Assembly (NCBI GenBank): GCA_945873015.1 | Contig: CAMCBY010000070.1 | Span: 1-11,934 of the forward strand | Source of the DNA: Klebsiella pneumoniae | GTDB lineage: Bacteria > Pseudomonadota > Gammaproteobacteria > Ga0077536 | Direction: 5' to 3' | Length of the DNA stretch: 11,934 nucleotides | Part shown: positions 7,241-11,934 of the stretch, piece after piece | Layout: every line of letters begins with the position of its first letter | Numbering within the stretch: position 1 is the stretch's first letter | The notes under the pieces: model-generated | The model's database searches: none | Told to the model about the DNA's origin: nothing | Seen by the model: only the letters and a program-made list of their open reading frames with translations | Program-made: the position numbers and the translations under genes

Positions 7241-7438
7241 GTAGGTGCGAATTCATTCGCACATTCGTGCCGGAAATGAACCTCAATGCCAGACACTGAA
7301 TGTCAGGCTAAAGCCTGACCCACAATACCAAGGCCAGATCGTTCGGCACTCAGTGTGGGTCAGACTTCAGTCTGACATTCGAGACATCCACAAAAAGGCC
7401 AGGCGGCAGTACGAATGTGCGAATGAATTCGCACCTAC
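7241..7438. repeat. REP-like inverted pair, family A, interrupted copy
   Basis: The 28-bp arms 7241-7268 and 7411-7438 are perfect inverted copies. Each begins at its outer end with GTAG followed by the core GTGCGAAT-TC-ATTCGCAC (as read inwards from each end). GTAG at the foot of a palindrome is the hallmark described for REP elements mobilised by RAYT (TnpA-REP) transposases. The arms are 142 nt apart, against 32 nt in the copy at 11019-11102, because a family B pair lies between them. Confidence 0.9.
7298..7380. repeat. REP-like inverted pair, family B, copy 2 (nested)
   Basis: Arms at 7298-7324 and 7354-7380 are inverted copies matching at 24 of 27 positions around a 29-nt loop. The left core is GTCAGGCT-AA-AGCCTGAC and the right core GTCAGACT-TC-AGTCTGAC, each perfectly palindromic apart from the centre. 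The right core is identical to that of the copy at 1656-1726. The loop sequences of the two copies are unrelated. This copy lies entirely inside the family A pair at 7241-7438. Confidence 0.9.
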
Positions 7439-7535
7439 AATGGGTGTCCTGACCCGGATCAGCCCCCCTGCGACCACAGTGGGGTCCAATAACCGTTACG
7501 CTCCGCGGCGCTGCCGCCCCCAACGAGGACATACC

Positions 7536-7877
7536 ATGCGACATTCGAAACTGCTTATTGCGGCCAGCATCGCGCTGCTGTTCAACGCCCTCTCCTGTGC
7601 GGCCGCAGACCCGGCGCCGGCGGGGCGCGACATGATGAAAGGCCACGACATGATGGCCGAGCATCACGGTGGCGAGCATGCCGCCAAAGGCCACCGCTGC
7701 ATGCAAAAGGGCGGCATGATGGGCGCAGGTCACATGCCGCATATGGTGCCGCTGCCGAGCCTGCCGCCGGGTAATGAAAAGCTGGAATTGCAGATGCAGG
7801 CGGAGATCATGCAGAAGGTCGGCGACATTCTCGCCAAGTACGCCGGTCAGGTGAAAGAAGCGCCCGTAGCGCCATAA
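7536..7877 (+). CDS. Secreted Met/His-rich protein, putative metal-binding
   Basis: The ATG at 7536 follows GAGGA with a 6-nt spacer and opens a clear export signal: basic MRHSK, a hydrophobic core from residue 6 to about 19, and an Ala-rich cleavage region near 22-24. SC at 20-21 gives only a poor lipobox, so periplasmic release is favoured over a lipoprotein. Residues 33-70 hold 9 Met, 7 His and 1 Cys, the composition of periplasmic copper- or nickel-binding proteins. A charged helix (81-108) follows. The product is 113 aa. In-frame codons upstream of 7536 lie in repeat DNA and were excluded. It stands alone between a repeat-rich upstream region and a shared terminator hairpin. The metal-binding role is inferred from composition only; no named family was recognised. 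Confidence 0.83.
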   Translation: MRHSKLLIAASIALLFNALSCAAADPAPAGRDMMKGHDMMAEHHGGEHAAKGHRCMQKGGMMGAGHMPHMVPLPSLPPGNEKLELQMQAEIMQKVGDILAKYAGQVKEAPVAP

Positions 7878-7884
7878 GCCTGAA

Positions 7885-7911
7885 GGTTGAGCGCGCCCGC
7901 CGCGCTCAGCC
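7885..7911. terminator. Bidirectional hairpin between convergent genes
   Basis: An 11-bp stem with one mismatch (7885-7895 with 7901-7911) encloses a 5-nt loop in the 48-nt gap between the convergent stops at 7877 and 7926. It lacks a T-run, so strength is uncertain, but the location suits a shared transcription end. Confidence 0.55.
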
Positions 7912-7925
7912 CCCCACCGCGGCAC

Positions 7926-8789
7926 CTACCTGGCGCTGCGTTTCTCGATGTCGGCCAGCACCGGCAGCAGATATTTCTTGAACTGCTGCGGGTCTTCGGC
8001 CATCGGGAAATGGCCCATGCCTTCCATAAGCGTATAGGTCGCGCCCGGCACCGCATCGGCCAGCGCCTTCGCGGCCGCCGGATAAGCGGACCAGTCGTAG
8101 TCACCGCTCAATACGTAAAGCATACATTTGCTGGTATCGATCTGCCCGGCCGTGTCGCGCAGATCATGCTCAACGCCGTAGTAGTTCAGATCGCCCGCAA
8201 ATACCGCCGGCGCGCCCTGGCTGTACATCCAGATGGTCTCGCGCACATTCGCTTCCGGCGCATGGGGCGAACACAGGCTCATCATCGCTGCCGGTTTGGA
8301 TTCATTCGACAGGCGCGGATGATGCCACCACTGGTTGATGAGTCTGTCGATGTTGCCGCTCCACATCGAGGCCTCAAGACCGATACAGGCACGGAAATCA
8401 TCACCACGATAGAGCGCGAGATCGGCCGCCAGATGGCCACCCATCGAACAGCCCATGTACACCGGTCTGTCGAGTTCGAGTTCGCGAATCAGAGTCACCC
8501 AATAGTCGATGAAGAACTTCTGGGTGAGGCGATACTCCTGCTCCCAGTAACGCACGCTGTGCGGCGGTAACGACTTGCCGTGATAAGGCAGGTCAGCGGC
8601 GATCACACGAAAACGCGAGGTGATCTCCGGATCTTCGAGCAGGTGGCGGAACTGCCGACCATCAGCGCCGGCGGTATGCTGACACACCAGCGGGATGCCC
8701 TGCCCCGCCTCTTCGAGGTACACGCGGTACTCAACACCCTCGACGTCGAGGTATAGATAACGACCGGTAATTTGCGAATAACGAGCCAT
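7926..8789 (-). CDS. Alpha/beta-fold hydrolase
   Basis: This 287-aa protein (from the ATG at 8789) has the alpha/beta hydrolase plan. The oxyanion region is QHTAGADG at 37-44. The nucleophile elbow GCSMGG places Ser115 at the centre. SGDYDWS at 228-234 supplies the likely acid (Asp230 or Asp232), and GMGHFPMAEDP at 257-267 holds the catalytic His260. An upstream in-frame GTG at 8804 exists, but AGAGG spaced 7 nt before 8789 supports the ATG. The gene starts 11 nt after the stop of the SCP2-like gene, so the two are almost certainly cotranscribed. The sequence resembles hydrolases of aromatic or alicyclic degradation (esterases, lactonases, C-C bond hydrolases), but the bond it cleaves cannot be told. 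Confidence 0.92.
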   Translation of the reverse strand: MARYSQITGRYLYLDVEGVEYRVYLEEAGQGIPLVCQHTAGADGRQFRHLLEDPEITSRFRVIAADLPYHGKSLPPHSVRYWEQEYRLTQKFFIDYWVTLIRELELDRPVYMGCSMGGHLAADLALYRGDDFRACIGLEASMWSGNIDRLINQWWHHPRLSNESKPAAMMSLCSPHAPEANVRETIWMYSQGAPAVFAGDLNYYGVEHDLRDTAGQIDTSKCMLYVLSGDYDWSAYPAAAKALADAVPGATYTLMEGMGHFPMAEDPQQFKKYLLPVLADIEKRSAR

Positions 8790-8800
8790 GACTTTACCTC

Positions 8801-9202
8801 TCACGCCGCGTTGCGCTGCTCACGTACACACGCGCCCATGATGGCGTGGATGCGACGCAGCGCGTAGTAATAGGCATAGGCCGATTCGAGGTCGCCACCG
8901 AACTCGAAGGGATGATGAAACGAGGCCGCGAACCAGTCATGAAAGAACGGGCGCGGTTTGTCGACCAACATCTGTTCCCACACTTCCACCGGACCACCGA
9001 TGTTGATGGTGTAAGGATCGAAGCCGTGGGTGCCGTGATTGAAGCTCTCCACGCGGCCGTTCTCGACGCGCATGAAATAGAGTTCCTCACCGACTTTGAA
9101 GCGCAGATCGCAATACCAGAAGCGCGCTGCGAGTTTGAATTCGGGATCAGCGTTCAGTCGTTCGCGAATGCGGTCGACGGGCAAAACGAGCGGGGATGTC
9201 AT
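8801..9202 (-). CDS. Small protein, probable SCP2-like lipid-binding fold
   Basis: The 133-aa product starts at an ATG with a perfect AGGAGG 5 nt upstream. The pattern resembles SCP2 sterol-carrier domains: paired strands around FWYCDLRFKVGEELYFMRV at 28-46, then a central Trp in PVEVWEQML, and a terminal FEFGGDLESAYAYYYALRR region. SCP2-like proteins bind lipids or acyl-CoAs in a hydrophobic tunnel. The assignment is by eye and moderate. There is no signal peptide or membrane segment. It is translated just ahead of the alpha/beta hydrolase (11-nt gap), which suggests it presents or holds a hydrophobic substrate for that enzyme. An alternative is a small NTF2/SnoaL-like fold, since several aromatic residues line the C-terminal half. 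Confidence 0.82.
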   Translation of the reverse strand: MTSPLVLPVDRIRERLNADPEFKLAARFWYCDLRFKVGEELYFMRVENGRVESFNHGTHGFDPYTINIGGPVEVWEQMLVDKPRPFFHDWFAASFHHPFEFGGDLESAYAYYYALRRIHAIMGACVREQRNAA

Positions 9203-9232
9203 GCAGACCTCCTGCTAATCGTGGGAGACATC

Positions 9233-9262
9233 CTGTAGGTGCGAATTTATTCGCACCTACAG
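9233..9262. repeat. Solo perfect palindrome, collapsed family A repeat
   Basis: The 30 bases are two 14-nt perfect inverted halves around a TT centre, with CTGTAGGTGCGAAT on the left. It is related to the paired family A copies but has GTAG at both feet, whereas a normal unit has it at one only. It lies 22 nt after the GST-like gene's stop on the leftward transcript and upstream of the SCP2-like gene, so it may also act as a 3' stem-loop for the former. Confidence 0.9.
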
Positions 9263-9284
9263 GGGCGGAAACGAAGCAGATGCC

Positions 9285-9935
9285 TCAGCCTTTGGCCTGT
9301 TCCTGGAACGCCTTCAGCGCGGCCTGCTGGTCAGCCATCACCTTGGCGCCGGCGGCGCGGGCATTGGTCGCTTCGAGAGCGGCGCCAAGACCGGGTACGG
9401 CGGCGACCAGATCCCAGCCGTAGATGGCCTGAGCTACCGGCTGCGCATAGATGAAGGTATGCGCGGCGAAGATGTCGGCGAGGCTGAAGCTCCCACACAG
9501 GAAAGGCTTGAACGAGCACAGTGCCTTCAAGGCATTGACGCCACTCTCAAGCACCGGTTTGGCTTCGTCGAACGCCGCCTGACTGCGCGGGCCGCCGAAG
9601 AACAACTCACCGTAATGACGGCGCGCCGGCAGTTCGATGTAAAGCTCCAGCACCTTCATGACTTCGCGCACCTTGGCGGCGGCGAAGGCATCTGCCGGCA
9701 CCAGTGCCGGGCTCGGGTGCGCTGCTTCGATGTAGTCGAGGATGACGTTGGTTTCCGACAGAAAGCCTTTGTCAGTTTCCAGACACGGCACCTTGCCCAT
9801 CGGGCTCTTGGCCTTGTAGTCGTTCTCCTGGCTCGGCATGGCCGCCACTGCCTCGAACGCCGCGCCCTTCTCGAGCAGCGCAAACTTGACCATGTTGTAA
9901 TAATTGCTGACTTCGAATCCGTAAAGTTTCGTCAT
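9285..9935 (-). CDS. Glutathione S-transferase family protein
   Basis: From the ATG at 9935 this 216-aa protein has the two-domain GST layout. The thioredoxin-like N-terminus MTKLYGFEVSNYYNMVKFAL provides Ser10 and Tyr12/Tyr13 near the usual catalytic position. VPCLETD at 49-55 gives the cis-Pro region (Pro50). SETNVILDYI at 60-69 places Glu61-Thr62 where the glutathione gamma-glutamyl contact is expected. The helical C-terminal domain carries the N-capping box in SFSLADIFAAH. The start was chosen over the upstream in-frame codon at 9980 because AAGGA lies about 8 nt before 9935 and the N-terminus then matches the family. Such enzymes conjugate, isomerise or dehalogenate electrophiles. Nearby catabolic genes suggest detoxification of an intermediate. 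A 16-bp palindrome lies 37 nt upstream. Confidence 0.93.
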   Translation of the reverse strand: MTKLYGFEVSNYYNMVKFALLEKGAAFEAVAAMPSQENDYKAKSPMGKVPCLETDKGFLSETNVILDYIEAAHPSPALVPADAFAAAKVREVMKVLELYIELPARRHYGELFFGGPRSQAAFDEAKPVLESGVNALKALCSFKPFLCGSFSLADIFAAHTFIYAQPVAQAIYGWDLVAAVPGLGAALEATNARAAGAKVMADQQAALKAFQEQAKG

Positions 9936-9972
9936 TGCTGATTCCTTTTTTAAAGTGGCGATCGTCCCACAC

Positions 9973-9988
9973 ACAGCCATATGGCTGT
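9973..9988. promoter_or_regulatory. 16-bp perfect palindrome, candidate operator of the GST-like gene
   Basis: ACAGCCATATGGCTGT is its own reverse complement and ends 37 nt upstream of the leftward start at 9935. Perfect symmetry with a short centre is typical of sites for dimeric repressors such as MarR or TetR types. No regulator gene is present in the window, so the protein is unknown. It could equally be an RNA stem with no loop-forming bases, which makes a DNA site more likely. Confidence 0.4.
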
Positions 9989-10015
9989 CGTGTTTGCCGT
10001 GACGGGCAAAACGAC
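9987..10015. terminator. Stem-loop between the oxidoreductase and the GST-like gene
   Basis: A 12-nt arm (9987-9998) pairs with an 11-nt arm (10005-10015) with one bulged base and a 6-nt loop. It lies 38 nt after the leftward stop at 10053 and before the GST-like gene, so it could terminate the oxidoreductase transcript or be part of the leader. It adjoins the 16-bp palindrome, sharing two bases. Confidence 0.4.
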
Positions 10016-10052
10016 CGGAGATGGTTTCATTTGATAAGGACTGCGCCGCGCA

Positions 10053-10913
10053 TCACATCGCGCCGATGCGGCGGCCGATTTCTGCATAGCGGTCGAGCCA
10101 GCGTAGCACAGTATCCCGGTCCTCAGTCGGGCAGCGCGGGATGGCGCGCTCGATGAGTCCCAGGTCTGCAAAACGCTTCAGATCGTCTTCCTTGGTCTCA
10201 AAAATATCGAACATCGAAATCGGTACGTCCGAGGGCTGACGGCCGTTGTCACGCAGACGTTTATGCAGATCCTCGATGTCGGCCTTGAGGTCGCCGTGAA
10301 AAAGATCTATCGGTATCCAGCCATCACCGAACTCTGCCACACGCCTGCGTCCCCAGGCCGAGCCGAACGTGCCGAGGATCACCGGCGGATGGGGCCGCTG
10401 CACGGGTTTCGGATAGGACCAGACCTTATCGAAATCGACGTGCTCGCCGTGGAAACTCGCTTCCTCCTGGGTCCACAGTGCCTTCATGGCTTTGACGCGT
10501 TCTTCGAGCACCTTCCAACGCTGCTCGTAACGCGTGCCGTGGTTCTCCATCTCCTCGCGGTTCCAGCCGGCGCCAACACCGAACAGAAACCGCCCGTTGG
10601 AGATCTGATCGACCGTCGCTACGGTTTTGGCCAACGCCAGCGGGTCGTGCTCGATGATGAGACAGATACCGGTGCCGAGCTTGATGGTTTTGGTCACCAC
10701 CGCCGCCGCCGCCGCGCTGACGAACGGGTCGGACATGTGCACGTATTCACGCGGCAACGGCCCCTTGCCCGGCCATTCGGTCTGACGGCTGGCCGGAATG
10801 TGGGTGTGCTCGGGAAACCACAACGATTCAAATCCGCGTTCTTCCGCGGCAATCGCGAGTTCATCGGCACGAATGGAGTATTCGGTGTTGAAGTGAAAGA
10901 CACCGAGTTTCAT
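10053..10913 (-). CDS. LLM-class oxidoreductase, TIGR03619-like (F420- or FMN-dependent)
   Basis: This 286-aa luciferase-like TIM-barrel protein begins MKLGVFHFNTEYSIRADELA and has FPEHTHIP at 33-40, the LGTGICLI strand at 79-86, SNGRFLFGVGAGW at 105-117 and WSYPKPVQRPHPPVILGTF at 165-183. These match my memory of the TIGR03619 group, annotated as F420-dependent. The family moves hydride between a deazaflavin or flavin and a substrate. The ATG at 10913 follows GGAG with a 7-nt spacer; an in-frame start at 10991 would add an atypical 26-residue lead and was rejected. No F420 or flavin reductase partner gene lies nearby. Placement between a CaiB-type transferase and a GST suggests a redox step on a CoA-linked or xenobiotic substrate. 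Confidence 0.92.
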   Translation of the reverse strand: MKLGVFHFNTEYSIRADELAIAAEERGFESLWFPEHTHIPASRQTEWPGKGPLPREYVHMSDPFVSAAAAAVVTKTIKLGTGICLIIEHDPLALAKTVATVDQISNGRFLFGVGAGWNREEMENHGTRYEQRWKVLEERVKAMKALWTQEEASFHGEHVDFDKVWSYPKPVQRPHPPVILGTFGSAWGRRRVAEFGDGWIPIDLFHGDLKADIEDLHKRLRDNGRQPSDVPISMFDIFETKEDDLKRFADLGLIERAIPRCPTEDRDTVLRWLDRYAEIGRRIGAM

Positions 10914-10935
10914 AACAGTTCTCCAAAGGTTATTG

Positions 10936-10954
10936 GGTGCCCCCTGCGGGCGCC
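10936..10954. promoter_or_regulatory. GC-rich hairpin upstream of the oxidoreductase start
   Basis: A 7-bp stem with one G-T pair (10936-10942 with 10948-10954) around a 5-nt loop ends 22 nt before the leftward start at 10913. It may be a terminator of the CaiB-type gene or a leader structure. No T-run is present. Confidence 0.3.
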
Positions 10955-11018
10955 GTGTCAGCGATATAACAAGGGTGAACGCATGGCGCAATTACCGCAG
11001 CGCTCATCGCCCCGCTTT

Positions 11019-11102
11019 TGTAGGTGCGAATTTATTCGCACATTGAATGTTCTTCGCACCGCTGCGCCCGGCGATGAATGTGCGAATGAATTCGCACCTA
11101 CA
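11019..11102. repeat. REP-like inverted pair, family A, intact copy
   Basis: Arms 11019-11044 and 11077-11102 are inverted copies matching at 25 of 26 positions, with a 32-nt spacer. GTAG stands at each outer foot, and the cores are GTGCGAAT-TT-ATTCGCAC and GTGCGAAT-GA-ATTCGCAC. The right foot contains the TAG stop codon of the CaiB-type gene. An 11-nt string TCATCGCCCCG precedes both this pair and the pair at 7241, which may be an extension of the element. Confidence 0.9.
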
Positions 11103-11934
11103 CGGAAAGCCCGAATTGATCGAGGATCTCGGCCCGGTGTGCGTCGAGTCCCGGCCCTGCCACGCGCACCTTGCCCGGCGTGTCGGCGAAATGCACCGGG
11201 ATACCGGCCACTTGCAGGCGTTGGCCGATCTCGGCGATTTCAACTTCGGCGATCATTTCTCTGGACGCGATGTGTGGGTCGGCAAAAATGTCATTGACGT
11301 CATTGACCGGTCCACACGGCACACGACCACCGAGCACCTCAACGACCTCTTGTTTGCTGCGTGGTCTGGTCCACGCCTCTATCGCGCCGCGCACACGATC
11401 ACGCTGGCGCACCCGATCGGCATTGCTCTGCAGACCCGGGTCGGCCAGCAGGTCGTCGCGGTCAATAAGACGGGCAAGTTCACGCCACTGCGCTTCTATC
11501 GGGCAGCCAATCGCGACCCAGCCATCGGTCACCGGGAAAATTGAAAACGGATTGACCAGCGGATGTTCGTTGCCCTCGGGTTTGGGCACCACGCCGGCAA
11601 AAGAATGCTGATGCACGAGACGCTCGCAGATGCCGAGGATGGCGTCGTACATCGCCACGTCGACGAACTGGCCGCGCCCTTTACGTTCCGCCAGCCGCAC
11701 CGCTGCGACGATACCGAAAGCGCACATGATGCCGGGCACGATGTCGCCGATACCGGGTCCGGATTTCAAGGGCATCTCGGGCCCGGGCCCGGTGATGCTC
11801 ATTAAACCGCCCATGGCCTGCGCGACGATGTCGAAGGCCGGCCAGTCGGCATAGGGGCTGCGGCCGGTACGCGGGTCACCAAAGCCACGCACCGCGGCAT
11901 ACACCAGGCGCGGGTTCTCTTCGCGCAGCGATTC
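11098..11934 (-). CDS. CaiB/BaiF-type CoA-transferase (5' end beyond the window)
   Basis: The reading frame is open to the right edge (visible residues ESLREENPRLVYAAVRGFG...), so the N-terminal part is missing. The visible 278 residues carry the class III CoA-transferase features: NPRLVYAAVRGFGDP, the DIVAQAMGGLMSITG region, and GRGQFVDVAMYDAILGI, whose Asp (visible residue 97) corresponds to the catalytic Asp169 of formyl-CoA transferase that forms the aspartyl-CoA anhydride. A GTG at 11904 is an internal codon and not the start. The C-terminus stops at GLSV, and its TAG belongs to the adjoining REP-like pair, so the tail may be slightly shortened. Such enzymes transfer CoA between acids without ATP and suit a pathway activating a carboxylate. 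The acid is unknown. Confidence 0.94.
   Translation of the reverse strand, partial: ESLREENPRLVYAAVRGFGDPRTGRSPYADWPAFDIVAQAMGGLMSITGPGPEMPLKSGPGIGDIVPGIMCAFGIVAAVRLAERKGRGQFVDVAMYDAILGICERLVHQHSFAGVVPKPEGNEHPLVNPFSIFPVTDGWVAIGCPIEAQWRELARLIDRDDLLADPGLQSNADRVRQRDRVRGAIEAWTRPRSKQEVVEVLGGRVPCGPVNDVNDIFADPHIASREMIAEVEIAEIGQRLQVAGIPVHFADTPGKVRVAGPGLDAHRAEILDQFGLSV

Larger units (their letters stand above)
7166..7535. other. 370-bp non-coding gap holding nested REP-like repeats
   Basis: The gap lies between two divergent starts, so promoters for both sides should be here. A TAGAAT hexamer on the minus strand at 7210-7215 could be a -10 box for the leftward gene, but no good -35 partner is seen. 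A 10-bp palindrome CCCGCGCGGG adjoins it. Most of the gap (7241-7438) is one repeat pair nested within another. From 7439 to 7535 I see a short GC palindrome (7505-7517) and the ribosome binding site of the next gene. An in-frame rightward reading frame extends back to 7245, but it runs through the repeats and is not considered coding. Confidence 0.75.

Noticed and set aside
7241..7438. Possible CRISPR array
   Set aside because: The repeats are inverted pairs with unequal spacing and two different families. There are no direct repeats with uniform spacers and no cas genes.
7245..7535. Longer N-terminus for the Met/His-rich protein starting at 7245
   Set aside because: The extension translates both repeat families and lacks a start with a ribosome binding site. 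The ATG at 7536 has GAGGA and a proper signal peptide.
10263..11297. A 344-codon open frame on the plus strand
   Set aside because: It runs antisense through the LLM oxidoreductase, then through a REP-like pair and into the CaiB-type gene. No real protein would be built this way.

Overview
The window reads as accessory catabolic DNA from a GC-rich proteobacterium, most likely a metabolically versatile gammaproteobacterium. This rests on the gene families present (two acyl-CoA synthetases, a TauD/TfdA dioxygenase, a CaiB/BaiF CoA-transferase, a luciferase-like oxidoreductase, a GST-type protein and a probable SCP2-like protein) and on REP-like palindromes in the intergenic gaps. No rRNA, tRNA or other taxonomic marker is present, so the genus cannot be fixed.

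Layout. Positions 1-3353 are read rightwards: the last codons of an unknown gene, an AMP-binding acyl-CoA synthetase (90-1637), a TauD/TfdA-family dioxygenase (1788-2627) and an unknown 227-aa protein (2670-3353). This group converges on a leftward group (3572-7165): a conserved unknown protein, a second acyl-CoA synthetase, a NUDIX CoA-diphosphatase-like protein and a universal stress protein. A 165-bp element with 37-bp terminal inverted repeats fills the gap between the groups. A 370-bp repeat-rich gap (7166-7535) precedes a lone rightward gene for a secreted Met/His-rich protein. From 7926 to the window end everything reads leftwards: an alpha/beta hydrolase with an SCP2-like partner, a glutathione S-transferase-like protein, a TIGR03619-type luciferase-like oxidoreductase and a CaiB/BaiF CoA-transferase cut by the right edge.

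Function. The enzymes suggest activation of carboxylic acids to CoA thioesters (two ligases, one transferase), oxidative attack (2-oxoglutarate dioxygenase, flavin or F420 oxidoreductase), ester or C-C hydrolysis and CoA turnover (NUDIX). No complete pathway can be named and the substrates are unknown.

The most distinctive content is intergenic. Two REP-like families share one plan: a pair of inverted units, each built on an 18-nt core of two perfect 8-bp arms around a 2-nt centre. One pair is nested inside the other at 7241-7438. A solo palindrome at 9233-9262 matches exactly the product expected if a pair collapsed between its internal 8-bp direct repeats. At two gene ends (3572 and 11098) the TAG stop codon lies inside the terminus of a repeat. 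I found no convincing new multi-gene defence or biosynthetic system.
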